From assembly GCA_017745175.1 (NCBI GenBank), contig JAGHZY010000005.1:1-64000 (forward strand): 64,000 nt of DNA, in the 5' to 3' direction. Below, in pieces: positions 50,896-60,159 of the stretch (the first letter of the stretch is position 1; each line of letters begins with the position of its first letter). Both the position numbers and the translations under genes were made by a program. The notes below the pieces were generated by a model. It searched no databases, was not told the origin of the DNA, and saw nothing but the letters and a program-made list of their open reading frames with translations. Source of the DNA: Sphingopyxis sp. (lineage in GTDB: Bacteria > Pseudomonadota > Alphaproteobacteria > Sphingomonadales > Sphingomonadaceae).

Positions 50896-53800
50896 ATGCC
50901 GACCCTCTATATCTCTCCGACCGGCAGCGGTTCGGGCGACGGCTCGAGCGCCGCAAACGCCGCGACGCTGGACGACCTGCCGCAACTGATCGCGGCGGCG
51001 GGGCCGGGCGGGCAGGTGCTGCTGCTCGCCGACCAGGGCGACTATGTTGCGCCGACCGGGGCGCTGGCGATCGTTGCGGGAGGGACAGCCAGTGCGCCGG
51101 TGACGATCCGCGGGGTCGACAGCGCGGGCAATGCGATGGCGGCAACGATCACGGGCACGCGGCCCGAGCCCTTCGACCCGGCCAGCCCCCCGGGCGAGGA
51201 GATATTCCGGCTGTTGAGCGGCGCCGACAATCTCCGCTTCAGCGATCTGGCTTTCGAGAATGTCGGTACGGCCTTTCGCGTCGGCGCCGATGTGCGCAAC
51301 CTCGCGATCGAGCATGTCGAGGCCGCCAACGTCTCGCGCTTCTTCGACAATATGGTGTCGGGCGCCAATGCCAGCGCGACGATTTCCGGGCTCACGATCC
51401 GCGACGTCGCGGTCGACGGCTATTCGAAGGGCGCGATCCGTATCCAGTACGACAGCAACAATGTGCTGATCGAGGATGTGCGCGGCGACAGCCAGTTTCA
51501 GGACGGCGACAATTTCGCGATCGGCGTCCACATCACCGGCACCGCGCACGACGTGACGATCGATCGCGTCGCCATGCGCAACGCGCTCGACACGGTGAAT
51601 GATTATCGCAACGGCGACGGCTTCGCGACCGAGCGCGGTACCTATGATATTACGCTGCGCAACGTGATCGCCACTGGCAACAGCGATGGCGGGCTCGACC
51701 TCAAGAGCGACAATATCGTGGTCGACGGCGCCATCGTTTCGGGCAACGGCCGCAATGTCCGGCTGTGGGGCACGGGTGCACAACTCAGTAACATCGTCAG
51801 CCTCGATGCCGGTGCGCCGCTGGCGGGCGGCAATCGCGAGCATATCTGGCTGGCCGAAGGCGCCAGTGCGACGATCGACGGGGCGTTCTTCTCCGACCCG
51901 GGCTCGCCGACCCTGTTCAACCTCGCCGAGAGGAATGGCGCGCTGACGGTGCGCGACTATGGTCTCGTCACCGGTGCGGGCACGGTGACCTCGAAGAAGG
52001 GCACCGGATCGGTACTGACCCTCGACGGCCAGCGCGTGGTCGTCGCGGCGGGGACCTCGGGCGACGACCTGATCGGTGGTTCCGCGGGTGCCGATGCGCT
52101 GATCGGCGGCGCAGGCGGCGACATGCTGGTCGGCAATGCAGGCGACGATGTGCTGACCGGCGGATCGGGCGCGGACATATTGGTGGGGGGCGCCGGGCGT
52201 GATCTGCTCAGCTATGCAGGCAGCGTTGCTGCAGTGCGGATCGATCTGCAGCGCCTCGACGCTGGCGGCGGCGATGCCGAGGGCGACCTGTTCGACGGGT
52301 TCGAGGATGTCGAGGGCTCGGCCTTTGCCGACACACTGGCGGGCGATGCGGGCGCGAACCGGCTGTTCGGCGGAAACGGTAACGATATGCTTTCGGGCGG
52401 CGCGGGAGACGACATGCTCGACGGCGGCGCAGGCGCCGACCTGCTCGACGGCGGGGCCGGGATCGACCGGGTGGACTATGGCAGCAGCGGCGCGGGCGTC
52501 GTGGTCGATCTCGCCGATGGCGCGGCGAGCGGCGGCGAAGCGGCGGGCGACCGGCTCGTCGGTATCGAGGCAGTGGACGGCTCGGCCTTTGCCGACACGC
52601 TTTCCGGCACCGAAGATGCGGACTCGTTTGGCGGCGGCGCCGGCGACGACCGGATCGACGGGCGCGGCGGCGACGATTTGCTGGTCGGCGGGGCGGGTAG
52701 CGACACGCTGATCGGCGGCGCAGGGCTTGACAGCGCGGACTATTCGGCCAGCAACCTGGCGGTGACGGTCGATCTCGCCCTGGGCACGGGCAGCGGCGGC
52801 GACGCCCAGGGCGACCGGCTCGAGGGGGTCGAGCGGCTGATCGGCTCGGGCTTTGGCGATGCGCTGACCGGTGACGCCTCCGATAATGTGCTGATCGGCG
52901 GCGCGGGCGCGGACCGGCTGACCGGCGGCGCGGGAATCGACACGGCCGATTATGCGACGAGCAGTGCGGGGGTGACGGCCCTGCTGGACGGTACCGGCAG
53001 CGGCGGCGATGCCGGGGGCGACGTGCTGACGGGGATCGAGAATCTGGTCGGCAGCGGCTTTGGCGATGTGCTGGTCGGCGACGGCGCGGTCAATGCGTTG
53101 TCGGGCGGCGCCGGGGACGACCGGCTGATCGGCAAGGGCGGGGCGGACCGGCTCGACGGTGGCGCGGGCTTCGATATTGCAGACTTTTCGATCGCCGGGG
53201 CGGCGGTGACGGCGGACCTCGCGGCGGGCACCGCGTCGGGCGGGGTGAGCCTCGTTGCGGTCGAGGGACTGATCGGCTCGGCGTTCGACGATGTGCTGAA
53301 CGGCGACGCCAGCGACAATCTGCTGGTCGGCGGCGCGGGTGCCGACCTGCTCGACGGACGCGACAGCATCGACACGGCGGACTATTCGAATTCGGCGGCG
53401 GCCGTGCAGGTCGACCTTGCGCTGTCGGTGCAGGGTGGCACCGGCGATGCGGCGGACGACCGGCTTGTGAGCATCGAGGCGCTGGTCGGCTCGGCCTTCG
53501 ATGATGTGCTGGCCGGAGTGGGCGGTGCCGAAGCGCTGTATGGCGGCGCAGGGGCGGACCGGCTGGACGGGCGTGGCGGCGACGATCTGCTCCAAGGCGG
53601 TGCGGGCGCCGATATGCTGATCGGCGGGGACGGCATGGATACGGTCGATTACAGCCGGAATGCGGCTGCCGTCTCGATCAATCTCCAGTCCGGCGCGAGC
53701 AGCGGCGGCGATGCCGAGGGCGATCGGTTCGACGGTGTCGAGCGTTTCATCGGCACCGGCTTTGCCGACACGCTGATCGGCGATGGCGGCGACCAGACCC

Positions 53801-55707
53801 TCGTTGGCGGGGCGGGCGGCGACCGGATCGACGGTGCGGGCGGGTTCGATACGGTGGTTTATGCGAACAGCGCCCTCGGCGTGAAGATCAACCTCGCCAC
53901 CGGCGCCGTGTCGGGCGGCGAGGCGCAGGGCGACAGTATCGCCGGGATCGAGGCGGTGGTCGGCAGCGGTCTTGCCGATACGCTGACGGGCGACGCCAAC
54001 GCCAACCGGCTCGAAGGCGGCGCGGGGAACGATATAATCGATGGCGGCGCGGGCGCCGATGCGATGATCGGTGGCACCGGCGACGATAGCTATGTGGTCG
54101 ATGATGTGGGCGATCAGGTGATCGAGACGATCGGCGGCGGGGTCGATATCGTCCGAACCGGCCTGTCCTCGCTGACGCTCGCCGATGGCGTTGAAGATTT
54201 GAGCTATACCGGCAGCGGCGGTTTTAGCGGCACCGGCAATGCGCTCGACAACAGCCTCTATGGCAAGGCGCTGGACGACGCGCTCTACGGGCTCGACGGC
54301 GACGACAAGCTGGTGGGCGGCGCGGGCGCCGACCTGCTCGACGGCGGTGCGGGACGCGATCAGGTCGACTATACCAAATCCGCGGCGATCACCGTGAACC
54401 TTGTAACCAACGTCAATCGCGGCGGCGAGGCCGAGGGCGACCGGCTGATCGGCATCGAGACCGTGATCGGCTCCAACTATGCCGACAGTATCACCGGCAG
54501 CGACGATCCGCTGGTCGGAGACATCCTCTATGGGCGGGGCGGTGATGATCTGTTGTTCGGCGGGGCCGGTGACGACCAGCTCGATGGCGGCAGCGGCAGC
54601 GACGTGATGCGCGGCGGCGCCGGCAACGACCTCTATGTTGTCTATGAGGCCGGCGATCAGGTGGTCGAGGCGGCGGGCGAGGGGCGCGACCGCATCCGCA
54701 CCGCCGCGACCAGCTACACGCTCGGCGCCAATGTCGAGGAGCTGGTCTATACCGGTACGATCGGCGCGACGATGACGGGAAATGCGCTCGACAATTTCAT
54801 CGTCGGTAGCGGCGGCGAGGATCGGCTGAACGGCGGCGATGGCGCCGACGTGCTGCGCGGCGGCGCGGGCGGGGACATCCTCGACGGCGCCGCCGGATCG
54901 GACACGGTGGAATATGCGGGCTCGCTCGGCGGTGTGCTGGTCAACCTGCGCGCCCAGACCGCGACCGGCGGCGATGCCATGGGCGATCGGCTGGTCAGCA
55001 TCGAGAATGCGCAAGGTTCGGCCTTTGCGGATGTGCTGCTCGGCAGCGTCGGGGCCAATATACTGACTGGCGGCGAAGGCGATGACGCGCTGTCCGGCGA
55101 CGATGGCAACGACACGCTGCGCGGCGGCGCCGGCGCCGACCGGCTCGATGGCGGCAAGAACGAGGATATGCTTGCCGGCGAGGACGGCGACGACACGCTG
55201 TACGGTGGGCAGCAGACCGACCGGCTCTACGGCGGCGCGGGCAGTGATCTTCTGGTCGGCGATGCCGAATGGGTCTCGTCGCTCGCCGCGAGGGACAGTC
55301 TCGATGGCGGCGATGGCGATGACATGCTGGTCGGCGACGGAATGAACATGACCGCGAGCGGGGTCGGCGGCGCCGACACGCTGATCGGCGGGCTCGGCAA
55401 CGACATTATGGTCGGCGACGCGGTGACCATGGCGGCCGGCGCGCGCGGCGGGGCCGACAAGCTGACCGGCGGCGGAGGGAGCGATCGTTTCGTTTTCGCA
55501 CGCGGCTCGGGCGCCGACGAGATCACCGACTTCACCCGCGGCGGCGCCGAGGCCGACCGGATCGACCTCAGCGCCTTCGATATCACTTATGAGGCGCTCC
55601 GCTTCACGACGAGCAGCGCCGGGGTGACGGTCCAGCTTGGCGGCACCGATACGATCTTCGTGCGCGGCGTGTTCACGCTCGATCAGGCGGACTTCGTCTT
55701 CGGCTGA
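50896..55707 (+). CDS. Large RTX protein with N-terminal parallel beta-helix (probable T1SS cargo)
   Basis: 1603 residues, acidic. The start at 50896 (GGGAG upstream) matches the N-terminus of its paralogue. Residues 1-~380 form a right-handed beta-helix (MPTLYISPTGSGSGD..., [48 protein letters not shown]). From ~390 onward are Ca-binding RTX nonapeptides (GGAGxDxLxGG) interleaved with ten ~70-90-residue units of the type D-x-x-DYS...VDLA-x-G-x-x-SGGDA-x-GDRL-x-GIE-x-x-GS-x-FAD. The last ~60 residues, ending DFVFG, are the likely uncleaved secretion signal. No signal peptide. Function may be adhesive or carbohydrate-active. Confidence 0.92.
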   Translation: MPTLYISPTGSGSGDGSSAANAATLDDLPQLIAAAGPGGQVLLLADQGDYVAPTGALAIVAGGTASAPVTIRGVDSAGNAMAATITGTRPEPFDPASPPGEEIFRLLSGADNLRFSDLAFENVGTAFRVGADVRNLAIEHVEAANVSRFFDNMVSGANASATISGLTIRDVAVDGYSKGAIRIQYDSNNVLIEDVRGDSQFQDGDNFAIGVHITGTAHDVTIDRVAMRNALDTVNDYRNGDGFATERGTYDITLRNVIATGNSDGGLDLKSDNIVVDGAIVSGNGRNVRLWGTGAQLSNIVSLDAGAPLAGGNREHIWLAEGASATIDGAFFSDPGSPTLFNLAERNGALTVRDYGLVTGAGTVTSKKGTGSVLTLDGQRVVVAAGTSGDDLIGGSAGADALIGGAGGDMLVGNAGDDVLTGGSGADILVGGAGRDLLSYAGSVAAVRIDLQRLDAGGGDAEGDLFDGFEDVEGSAFADTLAGDAGANRLFGGNGNDMLSGGAGDDMLDGGAGADLLDGGAGIDRVDYGSSGAGVVVDLADGAASGGEAAGDRLVGIEAVDGSAFADTLSGTEDADSFGGGAGDDRIDGRGGDDLLVGGAGSDTLIGGAGLDSADYSASNLAVTVDLALGTGSGGDAQGDRLEGVERLIGSGFGDALTGDASDNVLIGGAGADRLTGGAGIDTADYATSSAGVTALLDGTGSGGDAGGDVLTGIENLVGSGFGDVLVGDGAVNALSGGAGDDRLIGKGGADRLDGGAGFDIADFSIAGAAVTADLAAGTASGGVSLVAVEGLIGSAFDDVLNGDASDNLLVGGAGADLLDGRDSIDTADYSNSAAAVQVDLALSVQGGTGDAADDRLVSIEALVGSAFDDVLAGVGGAEALYGGAGADRLDGRGGDDLLQGGAGADMLIGGDGMDTVDYSRNAAAVSINLQSGASSGGDAEGDRFDGVERFIGTGFADTLIGDGGDQTLVGGAGGDRIDGAGGFDTVVYANSALGVKINLATGAVSGGEAQGDSIAGIEAVVGSGLADTLTGDANANRLEGGAGNDIIDGGAGADAMIGGTGDDSYVVDDVGDQVIETIGGGVDIVRTGLSSLTLADGVEDLSYTGSGGFSGTGNALDNSLYGKALDDALYGLDGDDKLVGGAGADLLDGGAGRDQVDYTKSAAITVNLVTNVNRGGEAEGDRLIGIETVIGSNYADSITGSDDPLVGDILYGRGGDDLLFGGAGDDQLDGGSGSDVMRGGAGNDLYVVYEAGDQVVEAAGEGRDRIRTAATSYTLGANVEELVYTGTIGATMTGNALDNFIVGSGGEDRLNGGDGADVLRGGAGGDILDGAAGSDTVEYAGSLGGVLVNLRAQTATGGDAMGDRLVSIENAQGSAFADVLLGSVGANILTGGEGDDALSGDDGNDTLRGGAGADRLDGGKNEDMLAGEDGDDTLYGGQQTDRLYGGAGSDLLVGDAEWVSSLAARDSLDGGDGDDMLVGDGMNMTASGVGGADTLIGGLGNDIMVGDAVTMAAGARGGADKLTGGGGSDRFVFARGSGADEITDFTRGGAEADRIDLSAFDITYEALRFTTSSAGVTVQLGGTDTIFVRGVFTLDQADFVFG
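52060..55270 (+). repeat. Coding tandem repeats of the RTX gene
   Basis: GGCGGCGCGGGCGCCGACC-like nonapeptide-coding units recur many times, organised in ten larger blocks. Similarity is high enough that unequal recombination or assembly collapse could change the copy number. Confidence 0.8.
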
Positions 55708-55730
55708 ACCTCGCGTCAACCGAAGACGAA
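55693..55730. terminator. Inverted repeat formed by the two convergent RTX stop regions
   Basis: ttcgtcttcggctga (55693-55707, end of the large RTX gene) and tcaaccgaagacgaa (55716-55730, end of the second RTX gene) pair over 15 bp with one mismatch and an 8-nt loop. Both arms are codons for the shared FVFG-stop end. It can act as a terminator in both directions, though no T-run follows. Confidence 0.6.
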
Positions 55731-57899
55731 ATCGTCGGGCGAAAACCCCTGTGCGCCGCGAACGAAAATATTGTCCGTGCCCATGGTGATGCGGACTCCG
55801 TCGACGCTCGTCGTGAAACCGAGTTGCTCAAAGGCGATGTCGAAGGCGCTGAGGTCGATATGATCTGCGCCCGAGACGAAGTCGGTGATCTCGTCGGCGC
55901 CCGATCCGGGCGCAAAGACGAACCAGTCGGCGCCTGCGCCGCCCGAGAGCAGGTCATTGCCGCCGCCGCCGATCAGATGATCGGGGCCGTCGCCGCCATA
56001 GAGCCTGTCGGCGCCGCCGGCGACCGCCGCGGTCGACTCGCGGCCGTCGCCATAGAGCCAGTCATTGCCGTCGCCACCCTCCAGCGTGTCGGCGCCGCCC
56101 TTGGCGCTATCCGTCATCACGTCGCCGTCGCCGATCAGTATGTCGTTGCCCGCGCCGCCGGTCAGCCGGTCGCTGCCGCCCTTGCCGCTGCCATAGATAT
56201 TGGTCGCATCGCCGATCAGCAGGTCGGCATCGTCGCCGCCGTCGAGCCGGTCGTTGGCGCCTTGGCTGTTCAGCCATTCCTGGTCGCCGACCAGCCGGTC
56301 CGCGCCGGTGCCGCCTGCGAGCGTATCCGACTGCCAGCCGCCGATCAGCATGTCGGAACCCGACTGGCCCAGGAGCATATCCTCGCCATTGCCGCCCGAG
56401 AGGATATCGTCGCCCGAATTGCCGGCAATATCGTCGTTGCCGCCGAGCCCGCCCAGCGCATCGTTGCCCGCACCGCCGATCACGGCGTTGGCGAGCGCGT
56501 TGCCATTGCCGGAGAAATTTACGGCGCCGCGGCGGATCAGCTGCTCGACATCGCCGGCGAGCGTGTAGCTGCCCAGCGTCGTCTCGACGCGGTCGAACCC
56601 TGCGCCGGCGGGCTCGGTGATCCGATCACCAATGTCATCGACAAGGAAGATGTCGTCCCCCGCGGTGTCAAGCAGCGTATCGGCCGTCGCGGTGGCGGGC
56701 AGGGGAAGCAGCGCGATATAGTCGGTCGCGCCGGGCGAGGCTTCGCCCTGATCGACGGTCAGCGTTTCGCGGATCGTCTCGACGCCAACAAGGCCGGGGA
56801 GCGAATCGCGTGTGGCGAGCGTCGAGAGTTCGGACCGGGTGATCTCAACGCCCTGCAAGGTGAGCCGCCCCTGCGAGGAGATCACCTTGGTGCGCGATCC
56901 GGCATCGTCGAAGCGCCCGCCGATCACGGTGACGTTGGCGGAGTCGTCGAGCCAGAGCTGGTTCTGCTCGGATATGCCGCCGCGCAGCACCGGGTTCAGG
57001 CCGACCGAGTCGATCAGCGTCGCTTCGCTCCACAGCCGGTAGTTGCGGCCATTCTCCTCGCTGAGCGCTCGGACGACGACGGTACCGCTCGACTTGAGGT
57101 CGTAGCCGCCGTCGCTGTTGCCGCGCGCGACCGTGTCGATGAAGCGCACGTCATGGACGCCGCGCTCGGTCGCGAAACCGTCGCCGTTGAAATAGGCGCC
57201 GGCGGTGCTCTGGATATTCTCCATCACCACCCGGTTCAGCGTGACGTTGTGCACGGTGCCGTCGAGATGGACTCCCACAGGCAGGTCGTCGCCCGTCTGC
57301 CCGGCCATGTCAGCCGTCACATTGTCGATCACCACATTACTGGTGTCGTACTGGAGGCGGATCGCCGCCCGCGAGAAGCCCTGTATGTCGACGTCGCGGA
57401 TCGTCAGCCCGGTGATCGTCGCGGTACCCGAAGGCGCGCTCGAATAATCCTCGAAGAAACGGCGGACATTGTTCGCGTCGACATCCTCGATATGGAGATT
57501 GGCGAGATCGGCGGTGACGCGGAAGGCCGTGCCGACATTATCGATCCGAAGGTCACGAAATACGAGATTGTCCGCGCCGGTGCCAAGTTTGAACAGCTCG
57601 TTGCCGGAAGCATTGCCCGCCTGCCAGTCGGCGGGTCGCGAGCCTGTAAAATGCGCGGCCATGGCATTGCCGCCCGAATCGACGCCACGCACTACCACAG
57701 GCTGGTCTTCGGTCCCGCCCCGGGTGATGCCGAGAATGCCGGAGACGTTATAGTCGCCCTGGTCGGCCAGCAGCAGCACCTCACCTCCCGGCCCGGCCCT
57801 CCCGATCAGCGTATTGAGCGAACCGATGGAGGCTGCGTTGTTGATATCGCTGCCGCTTTTGTCCCCGGATCCGGCAGGCGAGATGTACAGGCTTGGCAT
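55716..57899 (-). CDS. Second RTX/beta-helix protein, paralogue of the large one
   Basis: 727 residues. It begins [18 protein letters not shown], with the same beta-helix module as the neighbour ([82 protein letters not shown]). It then has one block of RTX nonapeptides (~470-660) without the ten-fold intercalated units. The end, GADEITDF...IDLSAFDI...IFVRG...DDFVFG, is nearly the same as the large protein's, so both probably share one secretion signal. Convergent with it (8-bp gap). Likely exported by the adjacent HlyB/HlyD. Confidence 0.92.
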   Translation of the reverse strand: MPSLYISPAGSGDKSGSDINNAASIGSLNTLIGRAGPGGEVLLLADQGDYNVSGILGITRGGTEDQPVVVRGVDSGGNAMAAHFTGSRPADWQAGNASGNELFKLGTGADNLVFRDLRIDNVGTAFRVTADLANLHIEDVDANNVRRFFEDYSSAPSGTATITGLTIRDVDIQGFSRAAIRLQYDTSNVVIDNVTADMAGQTGDDLPVGVHLDGTVHNVTLNRVVMENIQSTAGAYFNGDGFATERGVHDVRFIDTVARGNSDGGYDLKSSGTVVVRALSEENGRNYRLWSEATLIDSVGLNPVLRGGISEQNQLWLDDSANVTVIGGRFDDAGSRTKVISSQGRLTLQGVEITRSELSTLATRDSLPGLVGVETIRETLTVDQGEASPGATDYIALLPLPATATADTLLDTAGDDIFLVDDIGDRITEPAGAGFDRVETTLGSYTLAGDVEQLIRRGAVNFSGNGNALANAVIGGAGNDALGGLGGNDDIAGNSGDDILSGGNGEDMLLGQSGSDMLIGGWQSDTLAGGTGADRLVGDQEWLNSQGANDRLDGGDDADLLIGDATNIYGSGKGGSDRLTGGAGNDILIGDGDVMTDSAKGGADTLEGGDGNDWLYGDGRESTAAVAGGADRLYGGDGPDHLIGGGGNDLLSGGAGADWFVFAPGSGADEITDFVSGADHIDLSAFDIAFEQLGFTTSVDGVRITMGTDNIFVRGAQGFSPDDFVFG

Positions 57900-57925
57900 G
57901 GCGAACGACCCCTTGCTGTTGAAGC

Positions 57926-57937
57926 GAAGTTAACTTC
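57926..57937. promoter_or_regulatory. Palindrome GAAGTTAACTTC upstream of the second RTX gene
   Basis: Perfect 12-bp palindrome 26-37 bp upstream of the start codon, in an AT-rich pocket that also contains GGTTAAACCAGCGTTAAG further upstream. A candidate operator or promoter-proximal site. Confidence 0.45.
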
Positions 57938-58046
57938 AATTAAGTCGCCATGCTGCCCTGCAGCGTGGTTAAACCAGCGTTAAGCTGACGGTCGGTGAGG
58001 TTATTGCGATGGACCGTCGCTGACTTTCCACGCGGTTGCGTCGCCT

Positions 58047-58145
58047 GTTGCCCGCAGCGGGCAACCTCGTCCGGGCGGCGGGCTTGCAGAGACACCCGGG
58101 CGATTCCTTCGTGGCGTGTCTGCCTGAACCTGGTGCAGCACCAGG
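58047..58145. terminator. Two hairpins upstream of the RTX gene
   Basis: GTTGCCCG-CAG-CGGGCAAC (58047-58065) and CCTGGTGC-A-GCACCAGG (58129-58145) are perfect inverted repeats in the gap between the discoidin-like remnant and the second RTX gene. Probably termination of leftward transcription from the sugar cluster. No T-runs. Confidence 0.4.
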
Positions 58146-58169
58146 GCCGGTCCAGCGGCGTGTTCCCGG

Positions 58170-58436
58170 CTACATCGCGCCGATGATCCGGATTTCGGCA
58201 GCGCTCGCGGGCGCGCCGGGAGGAGGCATCACCTTCACGCGCAGACGAAACCCGATGATCCGCTTCGTCTCGACGACGCGTTTGTGGCCGTTTTCTCTGC
58301 TCGCGGATTCATCGACCAGGTCGATCCACTGGCCGCCGTCGCTCTCGACCTGGGCCGGGAAGCGACAATTGCCAGGACGCGGAAAAATGATCTCGAATTT
58401 GCGGAACTGGAGAATCTTTTTCGTGCTGATCGACAC
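58170..58436 (-). pseudogene. Possible F5/8 type C (discoidin) domain remnant
   Basis: 88 codons ending at a stop. The piece QVESDGGQWIDLVDESASRENGHKRV...RIIGFRLRVKVMPPPGAPASAAEIRIIG resembles the C-terminal half of discoidin carbohydrate-binding domains (sample-W-x-x-V, R-x-V-R-V, GAPASIAEIRI). Nothing coding-like connects upstream, and there is no signal peptide. So it is probably the 3' remnant of a glycoside hydrolase or binding-protein gene, consistent with the sugar cluster to its right. It could alternatively be a small real gene. Confidence 0.4.
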
Positions 58437-58531
58437 TCAGGCGTCGTCGTTGCCCTTTGCTGCTGCCCAACAGGTCGGCGGATCGTCATCATTCAGGTTT
58501 CCGGAAGTCGGCCTTTCGTTCCCTGCCTTCT

Positions 58532-59554
58532 TCACCGATCCCCGTGCTTCTGCCCGCCGCAGCTCAAATAATCGAAGCCGATCTTCGCCGATTTCGCCGG
58601 GTCCGACGGGAAGTCGAACTCATAGATATAATAGGCGATCTGCGGTCCGGCGGCCTCGATCACGCGGCGCCAGTCGGTCGTCCCGGACCCCATGTCGGTG
58701 ACTGCGCCGTTGGCTGCCATTTCCTTCATGTGCAGGAGCGCGATGCGGCTGCGATATCTGGTCAGGAAGGCGAGCAGATCGTCGAGTCGATCGGGTTTGA
58801 ACGCGAGGCGCGCCCAGAAGATGTCGACCTCGAACTGGACGAAGCGCGGGTCGGTGTTCGCGGCGACGATCTCCCATGCGCTCGTCATCACCGGCTTGCC
58901 GTCGCCATGGTCATAGGGAAAGCGGTTGTCGAATTCGCCGGTGTGATTGTGGACGTAAAGCGTCAGCCCCTCGGCGGCTGCCGCCTCGCCGAGCGCGTTG
59001 AGGTTGCGCGCGGTTTCGAGGACATGGTCGAGCGTATCGAGGCCGGGTGCGCCGAAACCGCCCGAGCCGATGAAGCGCTGTCCCCGCGCCTTCGCCGCGG
59101 CGAGGGTCGCGGGCCATTTGTCCTTGTCGAGGTTCGTGTGGCTCGCCACCGCCTGCAGGCCGTTGTCCTTGAGCAGTTTCGCATAAGCGGCAGGGTCGCT
59201 GCCGCCGATCAGGTCCATGCCCTCGATGTTGCGATAACCGATCGCCGAAATCTGCCTCAGCACCGACTCGAGCCGCGCGGGATCGGGTTTCGCACCGGCG
59301 AGCTTGGCGAACGAGGGTTTCAGCCGCTCGAACTTCTCGGCGACGGGCAGCGTGTCCCATTCGGCGGGGACGGGAATGTCGGCGAGCGTGCTCGCGAAGA
59401 CATAGGTCTGGATCGCGATTTTCTCGACCGGGAGGCCGAGGCACTGCGCGGCTGCGGGCGTCCTCTTGTGTGCGCCATGGTCGTGGGCGGAGGCGCCCCC
59501 GGCGGCGAGCGCCGACGATATCATCAGGAGCGGTGCGATGTGGCGACCCTTCAT
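58532..59554 (-). CDS. Exported sugar phosphate isomerase/epimerase-like TIM-barrel protein
   Basis: 340 residues. Signal peptide MKGRHIAPLLMISSALAAGGASA, then a xylose-isomerase-like (AP endonuclease family 2) barrel: ISAIGYRNIEGMDL, SHTNLDKDKW, LTLYVHNHTGEFD (metal ligands), VQFEVDIFWARLAF, and ALLHMKEMAANGAVTDMGSGTTDW. Periplasmic members occur with GMC sugar dehydrogenases, where they act on 3-keto sugars (isomerisation, epimerisation or elimination). Upstream in the same leftward unit is the cytochrome c gene. The precise reaction is inferred from context only. Confidence 0.88.
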   Translation of the reverse strand: MKGRHIAPLLMISSALAAGGASAHDHGAHKRTPAAAQCLGLPVEKIAIQTYVFASTLADIPVPAEWDTLPVAEKFERLKPSFAKLAGAKPDPARLESVLRQISAIGYRNIEGMDLIGGSDPAAYAKLLKDNGLQAVASHTNLDKDKWPATLAAAKARGQRFIGSGGFGAPGLDTLDHVLETARNLNALGEAAAAEGLTLYVHNHTGEFDNRFPYDHGDGKPVMTSAWEIVAANTDPRFVQFEVDIFWARLAFKPDRLDDLLAFLTRYRSRIALLHMKEMAANGAVTDMGSGTTDWRRVIEAAGPQIAYYIYEFDFPSDPAKSAKIGFDYLSCGGQKHGDR

Positions 59555-59595
59555 AATCCTGTCCCTTTCAGTCTTTTGTTTTCATTTGCCCGGCG

Positions 59596-60003
59596 TCAGC
59601 GCAGGCCTTGCATATAATCGATGATCGCGGCGCGTTTTGTGGGGTCCGAAACGCCGGGATAGCTCATGCGATTGCCCGGCACGACCGCCTTGGGGTTCGC
59701 GATGAACGCGTCGAGCGTCTTCCGGTCCCAGCGCAATTTCGACTTGGCGAGCGCGGGGGAATAGCGAAAGCCTTTCGCCTGCGCGGCGGGCTTGCCGACG
59801 ATTCCCGCAAGGCTCGGTCCCATGCGGGTGACGCCGGCCTTGTCGGAATGGCAGGCAGCGCAGGCCTGGAAGGCGACGCGCGCTTTCGGATTGGGAGCGT
59901 CGGCGCCGGTCGCCGTCCCGTTCGATGCGGCGAAAAGCAATGTGCCTGCTGCAATCGCAAACGCGGCAGAGAGCCGCGGTAAGGGCTTGGCCTTCCTGTT
60001 CAT
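59596..60003 (-). CDS. Class I cytochrome c (electron acceptor of the GMC dehydrogenase)
   Basis: 135 residues. Signal peptide ending near ATGAD; one haem site C48-A-A-C51-H52 (FQACAACHSDKAG) and a likely axial Met in GNRMSYPGV. Resembles cytochrome c-555/c2-type domains (MGPSLAGIVGKPA, FRYSPALAKSKLRWDRKTLDAFIANPKAVVPG). Start 60003 chosen for the signal peptide and an AAAGGGA site. Divergent from the dehydrogenase subunit genes across 156 bp containing two operator-like palindromes; likely accepts electrons from the dehydrogenase. Confidence 0.92.
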   Translation of the reverse strand: MNRKAKPLPRLSAAFAIAAGTLLFAASNGTATGADAPNPKARVAFQACAACHSDKAGVTRMGPSLAGIVGKPAAQAKGFRYSPALAKSKLRWDRKTLDAFIANPKAVVPGNRMSYPGVSDPTKRAAIIDYMQGLR

Positions 60004-60027
60004 CCTCGATCCCTTTTTCCCGACTTT

Positions 60028-60055
60028 CGACATATGTAAATGATTACATATGTCG
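60028..60055. promoter_or_regulatory. 28-bp perfect inverted repeat containing TGTAA-N4-TTACA
   Basis: Arms CGACATATGTAA and TTACATATGTCG are perfect complements around ATGA. The core TGTAAATGATTACA is 60035-60048. It lies 25 bp upstream of the cytochrome c start in the divergent promoter region. Together with 60114-60127 and 63577-63590 it suggests a shared operator. Confidence 0.7.
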
Positions 60056-60113
60056 TCATCGATATGGCATTCATTTGTATATTTCTATCGATTTATCCTC
60101 TTGCGTGGGCATT

Positions 60114-60127
60114 TGCAATCGATTACC
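60114..60127. promoter_or_regulatory. Operator-like palindrome TGCAATCGATTACC
   Basis: A TGnAA-TCGA-TTACn site with a central CG as in LacI-family operators, 33 bp before the subunit-3 start. Matches the cores at 60035-60048 and 63577-63590 in most positions. Confidence 0.55.
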
Positions 60128-60159
60128 TGATCATCATAACATAAGTAAGGGAGAGGTCA

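Noticed and set aside
52060..55270. Direct repeats that could be mistaken for a CRISPR array
   Set aside because: Repeats are in frame, variable in sequence and spacing, and encode RTX nonapeptides; no cas genes are present.
50734..55719. A 1661-codon open frame antisense to the large RTX gene
   Set aside because: High GC and the repeated Gly/Asp codons of the RTX gene leave the opposite strand free of stops. It has no start signal, no family resemblance, and spans two unrelated sense features.
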